From: a bacterium
GTDB lineage: Bacteria; Patescibacteriota; Saccharimonadia; Saccharimonadales; UBA4665
DNA length: 40,751 nt
Reading direction: 5' to 3'
NCBI GenBank assembly: GCA_021799575.1
Contig: JAJZAD010000007.1
Coordinates: 1 to 40,751, forward strand
The notes below the pieces were generated by a model, which searched no databases, was not told where the DNA came from, and worked only from the letters and a program-made list of their open reading frames with translations. Both the position numbers and the translations under genes were made by a program. This document shows positions 32,853 through 40,553 of this stretch, piece after piece; the stretch's first letter is position 1, and each line of letters opens with the position of its first letter.

Positions 32853-32999
32853 TTACCCCACTGGTTTTTCGTCTTGTAAACCTAGGATTCGGTCAACAAT
32901 AATATTAGCTAGCAATGTCACCCGCTTATCACTGGACAGATAGTACTCGGGGAGCAAATCTTTGTCTTTTTTATTCTTAGAGCCCATCGATCGAGCCAT
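32853..32999 (-). CDS. 48-residue protein encoded just upstream of the recombinase
   Basis: ATG 32999 to TAA 32853 encodes 48 residues: a basic N-terminus (ARSMGSKNKKDKD) followed by LPEYYLSSDKRVTLLANIIV and DRILGLQDEKPVG. It has an excellent ribosome-binding site (GGAGGG, 4 nt before the ATG). The recombinase ATG lies 6 nt after its stop, so both are on one transcript. A small gene in this position could be a recombination accessory or directionality factor, but no family is recognised. Confidence 0.7.
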   Translation of the reverse strand: MARSMGSKNKKDKDLLPEYYLSSDKRVTLLANIIVDRILGLQDEKPVG

Positions 33000-33010
33000 T
33001 TTACCCTCCG

Positions 33011-33072
33011 TATCAGGATTTGGACTAACCTGATATGGTTATATCATACTATCCTTATCGGGTTAGTTGCAA
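33011..33072 (-). promoter_or_regulatory. Promoter and operators of the recombinase operon
   Basis: On the minus strand -35 TTGCAA (33072-33067) and -10 TATGAT (33048-33043) have an 18-bp spacer. An 11-bp inverted repeat with one mismatch flanks the -10: CTAACCTGATA (33025-33035) and TATCGGGTTAG (33056-33066). A third related half-site TATCAGGATT lies at 33011-33020. Placement in the spacer and at +1 suggests repression of the integrase operon by an unidentified regulator. Confidence 0.5.
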
Positions 33073-33120
33073 GTACTTTTTAGTTCGTATTTCCAACCAT
33101 TCATCTGCGTGGTTATCCAT
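33055..33120 (-). CDS. Possible 21-residue ORF upstream of the recombinase operon
   Basis: ATG 33120 to TAA 33055 encodes MDNHADEWLEIRTKKYLQLT plus Arg, preceded by AAGGAAA at 6 nt. It overlaps the recombinase promoter, so it would be read by an upstream transcript. It could be chance. The remaining stretch to 33400 holds no convincing gene. Confidence 0.22.
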   Translation of the reverse strand: MDNHADEWLEIRTKKYLQLTR

Positions 33121-33348
33121 AATTTCCTTGGTCTTATTTATACTAATGGCTCCTCATCAGAGCATGCGCGGTGTTGTCCAGTTTGTTATTTACGGCGTTC
33201 AGCCTTTCAGATTCTTCTATGCGTAGTTAAGTTCATTATTAAAGGTCAGTTTTAAGTAGTAATTGTTAAATATTCTAGAGGTTGTGTGGTTACATGTCTT
33301 AGCTAGTTACTCGTTATAATTTTGATTCGCAATAGGTATATGATCATA

Positions 33349-33412
33349 TTTTCCACACAAAATCCGCTAATAAATCCAAATATTTTTGGATATCCACAGG
33401 ATAATATATACT
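33349..33412 (+). promoter_or_regulatory. Lectin gene promoter region with inverted repeat and DnaA-box-like 9-mers
   Basis: TATACT (33407-33412) is a likely -10 box, about 24 nt before the ATG at 33437. Upstream lie a perfect inverted repeat ATCCAAA-TATT-TTTGGAT (33374-33391) and two 9-mers one base off the DnaA box: TTTTCCACA (33349-33357) and ATATCCACA (33390-33398). The repeat could be an operator; an element replication origin is a weaker possibility. Confidence 0.4.
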
Positions 33413-33436
33413 AAAAGCATAAGAAGAATATTTCTT

Positions 33437-34879
33437 ATGAATAATTATATAAGAAGATCGGAAAATGTTTTTAGTATTACAAAAAGTCGTATTAGAAACT
33501 ATTTTAATTTAACTAGAAATCATATTAATAAATACGCCGCCATCTTTTCTGCAACAATAGCGTGTCTAATAATTGCTATTCCTTCAACTACTTCGGCTGC
33601 CATGTACTCTCAAGTCATATACTCACCAGCAGATCCTCCTGCTGGATATCTAGCTACTCCTAATAATGCGGGAGGTCTTGCTTGGATGCTTGATAATGCC
33701 ATATCAAGCGATTTAAGTGTTTCAACTGCTGGCGATTACTGCAACTACTATAATACAAGCGGGCCAAATTCGATGGTCTATCAGAATAACTTATCCCAAA
33801 GTAGTGTTACTGGGTTTAGTCCAAGTTCACCTTTATATTACTGGCAAGAAGGAGACCAAAACAATAATAGTGTTTGTCAGGCAGAACAAGGTACTTGGGG
33901 ATTTAAAATAAATAATCCAGAGGGCAACGATTGTACTACAGCTGGTAAAGTTTGCGGGATGCAGCATTTTGCTCGTTTTAGCGGTACGTATTATCCATGG
34001 AGTTCTTATGGAACTGCGCCCGAACCAGCTCTGACTTTTAGTGTTAACGTAAAGCCTCAAACAGATAACTATGCATCCGGCACCGATGGTTACTTCTGCC
34101 CTATTCTTAAAGATAGTTACTCTGGAAATTATATCGAATATTGTTTTGTAAACTGGCAGACAGGAGGGGGATACCCGAATATATCTCAATTTGATCAAAT
34201 CGGTATGAACGGATGCGGGACAACTTCAGGAGGTCAAAATGTCGCCACTATATATACAGCATTTGGACCCGATTTAACTTGGTCCACCGAGAGAGCTGGC
34301 TCAGCTAATACCTTTGGAAATATACCTAATAATGTTACTCAAACTGCATCAATTACCGGTCCTAACTTGCTTAATGCAATTAATCAAATTGATAATTCTC
34401 CTCCGATACCCAATGGTTGTGGCTGGAATCTATCAAAGAATGTAGCCAATTATCAGGTTATTGGATTTGAGGATGGCATGGAGGGCGGAGGTTATTCCAC
34501 ACTAGGAGAGTCTGTTTCTAATGAAAATATGAGTATTACTACTGACAGTCTATTTGCGGGAGACACATTACAATCTGGAAGTACTATGTATTCATCAAAT
34601 TATGTAGCTGGTAGTAGTGGATATAGAATAACAATGCAGACTGATGGTAATCTAGTGGTCTACAATTACGCTAATTCAGCTTTATGGCAATCACATACAT
34701 CGACTCCGGGATCGTATGCAGTAATGCAGACTGATGGTAATCTTGTCGTATATAATCCATCCAATATTGCTCAATGGTCATCGGGTACCTCTAATGCAGG
34801 ATCCTACGCTATAATGCAACCAGACGGTAACTTTGTAATATATAAAGGTAACGTGTATCAATGGCAAAGTGGTAGCTAA
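33437..34879 (+). CDS. Secreted protein with C-terminal bulb-type mannose-binding lectin domain
   Basis: About 480 residues from ATG 33437, preferred over an ATG 51 nt upstream that lies before the -10 box. A long basic N-region precedes a hydrophobic signal segment (AAIFSATIACLIIAIPSTTS) and likely cleavage near SAAM. The central ~320 residues are Cys-, Gly-, Asn- and aromatic-rich with no family I recognise. The C-terminal ~110 residues are a B-lectin domain with three repeats about 30 residues apart: MQTDGNLVVYN twice and MQPDGNFVIYK, matching the QxDxNxVxY mannose-binding motif. It is probably released or surface-held and binds glycans. Codon use is AT-rich. A terminator follows. Confidence 0.85.
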   Translation: MNNYIRRSENVFSITKSRIRNYFNLTRNHINKYAAIFSATIACLIIAIPSTTSAAMYSQVIYSPADPPAGYLATPNNAGGLAWMLDNAISSDLSVSTAGDYCNYYNTSGPNSMVYQNNLSQSSVTGFSPSSPLYYWQEGDQNNNSVCQAEQGTWGFKINNPEGNDCTTAGKVCGMQHFARFSGTYYPWSSYGTAPEPALTFSVNVKPQTDNYASGTDGYFCPILKDSYSGNYIEYCFVNWQTGGGYPNISQFDQIGMNGCGTTSGGQNVATIYTAFGPDLTWSTERAGSANTFGNIPNNVTQTASITGPNLLNAINQIDNSPPIPNGCGWNLSKNVANYQVIGFEDGMEGGGYSTLGESVSNENMSITTDSLFAGDTLQSGSTMYSSNYVAGSSGYRITMQTDGNLVVYNYANSALWQSHTSTPGSYAVMQTDGNLVVYNPSNIAQWSSGTSNAGSYAIMQPDGNFVIYKGNVYQWQSGS

Positions 34880-34957
34880 AATCCAAATCAAGGATAGACT
34901 AACAAATTTTACGTCACTACTTTTACGAGTCTATCTATAGAACAATAATCATTTACT

Positions 34958-34981
34958 AGTACGCCTATCGTTAGGCGTACT
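34958..34981 (+). terminator. Terminator after the lectin gene
   Basis: AGTACGCCTA (34958-34967) pairs perfectly over 10 bp with TAGGCGTACT (34972-34981) around loop TCGT, followed by ATAGTTTGTTTTG. It lies 78 bp past the stop codon. Confidence 0.75.
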
Positions 34982-35085
34982 ATAGTTTGTTTTGTACTCT
35001 GTTATTTTACATAGTTAATGTTTCTATTATTATATGTATATAAGGATGTAGAAATAATATAACTTAATCTACTACATTTAAATCT

Positions 35086-35880
35086 ATGAACACTAATCCT
35101 AAATACAGAAGACCCCTAAATCCCAATCAAATCAATACTTTATTATTTCTATTTAAATTTCGTTTTATTTCTTCTCATCTTCTATCAGCAGCCTTTGGCA
35201 ATAAATCCCGGAGGACCGTACAACAAACACTTCAGATCTTAGAAGCTCAGGGATTCATCGCTAAACACTACGACTCTTCATATAAACTGCAGGGACGCCA
35301 GGCTACCTATTATTTATTGCCAAAGGCGGTGCGCGAACTTAAAGCCAGATATTCACTTAACGAATCCATATTAAGAACTTACTTAAGAAATTCATCTTTA
35401 AGTGAAGGCTTTATAGATCATCATCTTGATATAGTTAAGACCTATATAAACCTAAAGAACAGTTATCCTAAGCAGTTTCATATTTTTACAAAGTATGAAC
35501 TTGCAGATTTTGACTATTTTCCAAACCAGAAGCCGGATATATATCTTAGAAGAATCAAAGGCAACCATAACAAACCAAATGAGTATCTTTTAGATATTTA
35601 TGAAGATACACCGTTATTTGTTATCCGTAGAAGAGTAGATGGCCTAATAAACCATTTCGAAGCCAACGAATGGGCAGGAGCTTACCCCATATTACTGTTT
35701 GCTTGTCCCGACTCAAAAGCAGAAAACAGAATCCTAAACTTCGCTTTAAAAAAGTTAGACGGCTCAGAACTCACCGAACTATCAATATATACGACTACAG
35801 GGAAGGCACTGCTGTCTACCAGCTCAAGCAAAAACATTTGGAGCAACATAGAAAACCCAGAGCAATTGTTAATATTATAA
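35086..35880 (+). CDS. Replication-relaxation-like winged-helix protein
   Basis: A 264-residue protein. The N-terminal ~85 residues form a winged helix: LNPNQINTLLFLFKFRFISS, then RRTVQQTLQILEAQGFIAKH and a wing ending in YYLLPKAVREL. The C-terminal part has an alpha/beta region with KPDIYLR, LLDIYEDTPLF and YPILLFACPD. The arrangement resembles replication-relaxation/MobC-like proteins common on mobile elements of actinobacteria and CPR bacteria. A restriction-like fold in the second half (D-x-x-x-Y-x-D) is possible. It may control replication or mobilisation of the element. No SD is visible. Confidence 0.65.
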   Translation: MNTNPKYRRPLNPNQINTLLFLFKFRFISSHLLSAAFGNKSRRTVQQTLQILEAQGFIAKHYDSSYKLQGRQATYYLLPKAVRELKARYSLNESILRTYLRNSSLSEGFIDHHLDIVKTYINLKNSYPKQFHIFTKYELADFDYFPNQKPDIYLRRIKGNHNKPNEYLLDIYEDTPLFVIRRRVDGLINHFEANEWAGAYPILLFACPDSKAENRILNFALKKLDGSELTELSIYTTTGKALLSTSSSKNIWSNIENPEQLLIL

Positions 35881-35884
35881 TTGG

Positions 35885-36115
35885 CTACACCTGAACCCAA
35901 GTTTTATCTTTGAGTACTTTTGTGATAGATTCTTCATCTACCCACATGCCGTTCCACTCTTTTGTTTTTTCAATCTCTTCATAGTGAAAGTCAATTCGAT
36001 AACCCCACTTATCTAGATCTTCAAAGAAAGCCGCCTCGGTAATTCTTCCCATCCCAGTAATACTTTTTTCTTCGAAAATAACCCATTGTAAAGGAAAAAA
36101 TTTTGGATCACTCAT
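35885..36115 (-). CDS. Hypothetical 76-residue acidic protein
   Basis: A 76-residue protein rich in Glu, Lys and Trp (WVIFEEKSITGMGRI, then EEIEKTKEWNGMWVDEESIT). No family is recognised. A minus-strand TATAAT (36127-36122) ends 6 nt before the ATG, another leaderless arrangement, which supports it being a real gene. It converges with the replication-relaxation-like gene, 4 bp away. Confidence 0.55.
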   Translation of the reverse strand: MSDPKFFPLQWVIFEEKSITGMGRITEAAFFEDLDKWGYRIDFHYEEIEKTKEWNGMWVDEESITKVLKDKTWVQV

Positions 36116-36183
36116 ATCCCAATTATAACTCCTCTTTTTATAGTTCAGAAAGAGCAGTTTAACGCCATACTCAGGGCTTTACT

Positions 36184-36444
36184 CTACTGAGAGATAACCA
36201 GCTCTACCCAGTCAACCTTACTTAGTACTTCAAACATCAGATCTTTCCAAAGCGTAATGGAAGTATCTTCAAGAAGTTCATTAAAGTACTGGTTAACTTC
36301 TTTAGCCTGCTTTAAAGAATTACCTTCTCTTAGTCTGGCAATTAAGTAGTTAAAGCTGATCTCATCATTGTTCAGCCAGACATTAACTAACCATGTCTCT
36401 CTATTCTTCCAACCGTTGTAAGTGGATACTACTTTATCGTTCAT
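36184..36444 (-). CDS. DUF7249-like small protein
   Basis: An 86-residue protein with YNGWKNRETWLVNVWLNND near the N-terminus, the signature of a small family found in phages and mobile elements (NG-x-KNRETW-x-V-x-LW-x-NND). The function is unknown. It overlaps the preceding gene by 4 bp (ATGA) and also has a purine-rich site GGAAAGGAAG upstream. Confidence 0.7.
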   Translation of the reverse strand: MNDKVVSTYNGWKNRETWLVNVWLNNDEISFNYLIARLREGNSLKQAKEVNQYFNELLEDTSITLWKDLMFEVLSKVDWVELVISQ

Positions 36445-36635
36445 GATTCACTTCCTTTCCGACCACACATAGGGCAGTCATAGTTATGAGTAATAACTCG
36501 TATCAGCTCCAAAGATGAAGTTGAGTCCAGGTTGTCCTGCAAGTCATAGTACTGACACGCACATACTTCCTTTAGAGCTGCTTTTTCCAGCGCCATTCTT
36601 CCTATCTGACGCCTTGATAAATAAGCTACGTTCAT
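36441..36635 (-). CDS. Small protein with a C-terminal CxxC motif
   Basis: A 64-residue protein. The N-terminal part is a helix (RRQIGRMALEKAALKEV), followed by CAC and a C-terminal YDCPMCGRKG that could bind zinc together with the upstream Cys pair. It has a perfect AAGGAGG ribosome-binding site (36650-36644) and is preceded by a long hairpin-forming leader. First gene of the two-gene minus-strand operon. Confidence 0.6.
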   Translation of the reverse strand: MNVAYLSRRQIGRMALEKAALKEVCACQYYDLQDNLDSTSSLELIRVITHNYDCPMCGRKGSES

Positions 36636-36652
36636 GGTTTTAACCTCCTTTA

Positions 36653-36763
36653 CCTTTACGTAACGGTGAAGCCTAACTACCCCGCAGCTACGAAGGCAAG
36701 GTGGAGACGAAGTACTACCTTGCCGAAGTAGATCGGGGAGTACAATGGGAGACTACGTAAAGG
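36653..36763 (-). promoter_or_regulatory. 111-nt nested inverted repeat, candidate structured leader RNA
   Basis: Arms pair in register: CCTTTACGTA (36653-36662) with TACGTAAAGG (36754-36763), 10 bp perfect; CCCCG (36680-36684) with CGGGG (36734-36738); CTAC (36688-36691) with GTAG (36728-36731); GGCAAGGT (36695-36702) with ACCTTGCC (36717-36724). A symmetric GAA/GAA internal loop separates the last two, and the apical loop is 14 nt. The outer arm ends 3 nt before the AAGGAGG ribosome-binding site of the 36635 gene, so in the mRNA it would be a 5' leader. A replication or transfer origin is the main alternative. It is not protein-coding. Confidence 0.55.
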
Positions 36764-36905
36764 AAACTAGTTATTTGTGTTTTAAGGCTAGGAAACTATG
36801 CTATACAGTTCTTATGCATATAAGACTTTAATAAAATATCGTGACGACAAATAAGATTTAAAAAGTTACAATATTACTCTTGTCTTACCATAAGCAAGAA
36901 TAAGA

Positions 36906-36911
36906 TATAAT
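36906..36911 (+). promoter_or_regulatory. -10 box of the restriction-modification operon
   Basis: Perfect TATAAT with a weak TTGTCT (36880-36885) 20 bp upstream. The first usable ATG is at 36926, so the leader would be about 8 nt. A TTG at 36911 overlaps the -10 and cannot be the start. Confidence 0.5.
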
Positions 36912-36925
36912 TGGATTGTAGGGCT

Positions 36926-37780
36926 ATGCTAAGTACAATAGGAAAAACTAATCAAAAATATATTCCTGCTACCTCAAAAGGACAGCCGTTTCTAAAATGG
37001 GCTGGTGGCAAAACTCAACTCTTACATGAATTGTTGCCAAGAGTCCCCCAAAAGTACAATACGTACTATGAGCCTTTTATTGGTGGGGGCGCGCTATTCT
37101 TTGCCATATCACCTAAAAAAGCTGTTATAGCAGATATAAATGATGACCTAGTAAACGCATACATTGTAGTTCGAGACTTTCCTGAACAGCTCATTGAACT
37201 TTTAGCAGAATACGTTAACGACAAAGAGTTCTTCTATAAAATCAGGGAACAAGATACTAACAACCTTCAATCAATCGAACAAGCTGCAAGACTGATTTAT
37301 CTAAACCGAACATGTTTCAATGGGCTTTATAGGGTAAATAAGAGCGGTCAATTTAATGTTCCTTTCGCAGGATACAAGAACCCAAACATAACTCAAGTTG
37401 AGAGGATCCTAGCAGATAGTAACTTACTGCAAGAAACTCAGATATATAATGTCGGCTTTGATAAGGTCTTAGACCGCGCTAAGAAAGGTGACTTTATATA
37501 CTTAGATCCTCCTTATTATCCAAAGAGCGTTTATTCAGATTTCAAAAGATACAACAAAGAACAGTTTCATAAAGATGACCACATAAGGTTAGCCGAGCTG
37601 TATAATAAGCTCACTGAGAGAGGTTGCAAAGTCATGCTTTCAAACTCAGACACTCCGTTCACTTGCGATCTATATAAGAGGTGGCATGTAGACAAAGTTT
37701 ACGCAAAAAGATTAATCAATAGAGATGTGTCAAAACGGGGTGAGGTAACAGAAATTATCGTCACCAATTATGACTACTAA
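36926..37780 (+). CDS. Dam-like D12-class N6-adenine DNA methyltransferase (M1)
   Basis: A 284-residue methyltransferase of the alpha group. SAM-binding motif I-like KWAGGKTQLL at the N-terminus and EPFIGGGALFF, then ADINDDLVNAY and the catalytic DFIYLDPPYYP, closing with GEVTEIIVTNY. The overall arrangement is that of Dam/DpnM-type enzymes, which methylate GATC. I chose ATG 36926 because an upstream TTG is within the -10 box. It overlaps M2 by 11 bp. Together with M2 it should protect both strands of an asymmetric site. Confidence 0.9.
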   Translation: MLSTIGKTNQKYIPATSKGQPFLKWAGGKTQLLHELLPRVPQKYNTYYEPFIGGGALFFAISPKKAVIADINDDLVNAYIVVRDFPEQLIELLAEYVNDKEFFYKIREQDTNNLQSIEQAARLIYLNRTCFNGLYRVNKSGQFNVPFAGYKNPNITQVERILADSNLLQETQIYNVGFDKVLDRAKKGDFIYLDPPYYPKSVYSDFKRYNKEQFHKDDHIRLAELYNKLTERGCKVMLSNSDTPFTCDLYKRWHVDKVYAKRLINRDVSKRGEVTEIIVTNYDY

Positions 37781-38813
37781 AGATGCAGTAAAAATATTAT
37801 CGAGATACCCTAATACAAGATATATGGGAAGCAAAAGAAAGCTAATTCCCATTATTGCTCAAGTTGTTAAACAGTTAAGTCCAAGCACTGCTCTCGATGC
37901 CTTTTCGGGTAGCGGTTGCGTGGCTTACCTGTTTAAGGAAATGGGGATTAAGGTCACGGCCAATGACTTTTTGAAGTTTGCCTATAATATAGCCGACGCC
38001 TCGATTGCTAATAGTCACACGAGGCTTACCGATGAAGATATTGATTTACTCATAAACAACGAAGGCAACAATAATACGTTCATAAGAGACCACTTTAGAG
38101 GATTGTATTTTAGCGATGAAGACAATGCATTTTTAGATAGCCTATGGTGGAATATTAGCAAGCTTAAAGACAATCATAAGGAATCTCTTGCCTTTGCAGC
38201 CATAAGCAGAGCATGTATTAAGAGGAGGCCAAGAGGCATGTTTGCCTATACAGGTTTTCGCTATGATGATGGCAGAAAGGACTTAACCCTAACACTTAAA
38301 GAGCATTTCTTAAAAGCTGTTCAAGAGTGGAATGAGACAGTTATAGATAATGGAACTGTCTGTTCGGCATACAATAATGATGTCTTCGAACTAAAAGACA
38401 ATAATTACGACCTCGTATATATAGACCCTCCCTATGTAAGCAACCACTCGGATAATGACTATACCCGTAGGTATCATTTTGTTGAAGGATATATGACATA
38501 CTGGCAAGGGGTCAAAATACAGGAACATACTAAAACTAAAAAGATAGAGAGCATTCCTTCCAGGTTTAGTTCTAAATCAACTATATATGGCGCTTTCGAC
38601 GATCTTTTTGGTATGTTTCCAAAAAGCACTTTGCTAATTTCATACTCCTCAAACTCAATACCAACGAAGGAGGATATGATTAAACTACTTAAGAAGCACA
38701 GAAGGGATGTAGAAGTCCTAGAAATAGATTATAAGTACTCTTTTGGTACTCATGGACATAAAATAGGAGATAACAATAACTCAGCTTCAGAGTATTTGTT
38801 TATAGCAAAGTAG
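37770..38813 (+). CDS. D12-class adenine DNA methyltransferase (M2)
   Basis: A 347-residue methyltransferase of a second D12 subgroup. Motifs: RYMGSKRKLIPIIAQV, LDAFSGSGCVAYLFKE (SAM loop), TANDFLKFAYNIA and the catalytic DLVYIDPPYVSNH. It is only distantly similar to M1, as expected when two enzymes modify the two different strands of a non-palindromic site. The endonuclease ATG follows its stop after 1 nt. Confidence 0.9.
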   Translation: MTTKDAVKILSRYPNTRYMGSKRKLIPIIAQVVKQLSPSTALDAFSGSGCVAYLFKEMGIKVTANDFLKFAYNIADASIANSHTRLTDEDIDLLINNEGNNNTFIRDHFRGLYFSDEDNAFLDSLWWNISKLKDNHKESLAFAAISRACIKRRPRGMFAYTGFRYDDGRKDLTLTLKEHFLKAVQEWNETVIDNGTVCSAYNNDVFELKDNNYDLVYIDPPYVSNHSDNDYTRRYHFVEGYMTYWQGVKIQEHTKTKKIESIPSRFSSKSTIYGAFDDLFGMFPKSTLLISYSSNSIPTKEDMIKLLKKHRRDVEVLEIDYKYSFGTHGHKIGDNNNSASEYLFIAK

Positions 38814-38814
38814 T

Positions 38815-40497
38815 ATGAAAACCTGGAACCTAGGAAACACTACAGTAAGAAATCCCGAGCGAATAAAAGCAGGTCTTAGAATTTTACAAGAGCAATTCGA
38901 AGGTAAAGTATTTGACCTAAGTGCACAAAGAGAGTTCTTCGAATCTTTGCTGAGTGCAGGATTGATAGAAGGCGACCCACCTCAGGAAGCCAATAGGGCT
39001 GCTTCTGGTCGTAAATGGCAAAGTGTATGTAACAAGCTTGGTCTGATACAGCGTAGCACAAGGATAAACGGCATTATTACTGTTACAGATGCAGGTAATG
39101 CGTTGCTAAGTGATGACACATTGGAAAGTGACATTTATTTACGACAGCTGCTTAAAGTGCAGCTACCATCTCCAACAGAATCAAACCTTGATAACGCATC
39201 AATACATCCTTTTTACCTAGTTTTAGCGATCAGTGTGGAGCTTAAAGAACTATGCATGGATGGCCTATCAAAGGAAGAGATTGCCTTATTCGTGCAATCA
39301 TCTACTAACGACAGACAGGTTGACGAAATTGTTGAAAAGATTAAAAAGTATAGGTCACTAAGAGATGCTAAGGAAGGGAAAGTTAATAAGAGAAGGTTTT
39401 TCCTAGAACAGCTTGCAAACAAAACTCATGAACTTTATGGTGACGCTGCAAATGTACAAAAAGCAAGAACCTTACAAGATTACAGCGATACTACTGCTAG
39501 ATACTCTGCTATTACTGGCATTTTTGGTATGGGTCGACAATCCATAGTCATTAAGGAAGATCAATATAATCTTGCTAAAGCCATAGTAACGACTGGACCT
39601 CCCCCTATACTTAGCGGTGATGACTTTTTAGATATGTTTCACAACCCAATGTTACCAGCATTACCAACTGACAATACCGATTTTCTACTTAGAGATATAT
39701 CCACTCTAGTAAAGAGACTTGATGAACTATCAAAACAGACAGGTTCAACTAAAGAAAACCGGATTAACGTTAGGTCGGCAGACATACTGGCACTTAAGCG
39801 AAGACGTGAAGATCTTGAACAAGAACTTATTTCGTTAAAGGAAATACAATTCTATCACGCCCAAAACAATCCAGAGCAAGTAGAGGATATTAGAAACTTA
39901 TTTGAGAGTATAAAAGCCAGAGAGATTATTGGAGGCAGTGATTACAGGCCAGCCTGGGCGGAATGGGGCGTCTGGCGTATATTTTTATCCATTAATACCA
40001 TATCAAATCCAGTTAATCAAACTCGTGGATTTAAATTAAACTCAGAGTTATATCCTACTCATCACGCAAAGGCTGGAGCGGCAGACCTTTGTTTTGAATA
40101 CAAGAATAATATAGTAATTCCTGCCGAGGTGACACTCGCAACTAATGAAAGACAGTTCAATATGGAAGGAGAAGCGGTGAAGTTTCATGTCAAGTCAGTT
40201 GTAGAAGCAAATCAAGGCAGTACTGTAATAGGCGTATTTACGGCACCTGAAATTCACGTAGCCACAGCTCATGAGTTTTTTGGAGCTGAATTTTACAGCC
40301 AGAAAATGGGAAGAGTTGTAAAGCTAGACATAGTTCCACTAACATTTGAGCAAATTGAGTCATTATTGCCAGGACAAAGCAACTCCTGCAATAACGGAGA
40401 TCAGTTACTAAGTAAGTTAAAAGACCTAATCAGACTTAAAGACCGCTCTAAAGACGGATCTATATGGCTACAGCAGATAAATGATAATCTGATGTAA
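38815..40497 (+). CDS. AlwI-family type II restriction endonuclease
   Basis: A 560-residue protein whose N-terminus (RNPERIKAGLRILQEQFEGK), size and C-terminal block identify it as AlwI-like. AlwI cuts GGATC at a distance on both strands. The likely catalytic core is AGAADLCFEYKNNIVIPAEVT (Asp then Glu-Val-Thr) followed by MEGEAVKFHVKSV, a variant PD-(D/E)xK pattern. The N-terminal ~170 residues resemble a winged-helix recognition region (WQSVCNKLGLIQ, TVTDAGNALL). Placement directly behind two adenine methyltransferases fits. Exact specificity is inferred from family, not shown. Confidence 0.85.
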   Translation: MKTWNLGNTTVRNPERIKAGLRILQEQFEGKVFDLSAQREFFESLLSAGLIEGDPPQEANRAASGRKWQSVCNKLGLIQRSTRINGIITVTDAGNALLSDDTLESDIYLRQLLKVQLPSPTESNLDNASIHPFYLVLAISVELKELCMDGLSKEEIALFVQSSTNDRQVDEIVEKIKKYRSLRDAKEGKVNKRRFFLEQLANKTHELYGDAANVQKARTLQDYSDTTARYSAITGIFGMGRQSIVIKEDQYNLAKAIVTTGPPPILSGDDFLDMFHNPMLPALPTDNTDFLLRDISTLVKRLDELSKQTGSTKENRINVRSADILALKRRREDLEQELISLKEIQFYHAQNNPEQVEDIRNLFESIKAREIIGGSDYRPAWAEWGVWRIFLSINTISNPVNQTRGFKLNSELYPTHHAKAGAADLCFEYKNNIVIPAEVTLATNERQFNMEGEAVKFHVKSVVEANQGSTVIGVFTAPEIHVATAHEFFGAEFYSQKMGRVVKLDIVPLTFEQIESLLPGQSNSCNNGDQLLSKLKDLIRLKDRSKDGSIWLQQINDNLM

Positions 40498-40541
40498 TTA
40501 AGGGAAAAATAGCTATCATCGATTAAGAACTACAGTAACGT

Positions 40542-40547
40542 TATACT
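40542..40547 (+). promoter_or_regulatory. -10 box directly before the truncated ORF at 40554
   Basis: TATACT ends 6 nt before the ATG at 40554, the same leaderless spacing as at 1037, 5816 and the vapB genes. Confidence 0.4.
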
Positions 40548-40553
40548 ATCGAC

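Noticed and set aside
33035-33255. Plus-strand ORFs of about 60 codons
   Set aside because: Overlapping frames with odd composition, antisense to the recombinase promoter, without SD or -10.
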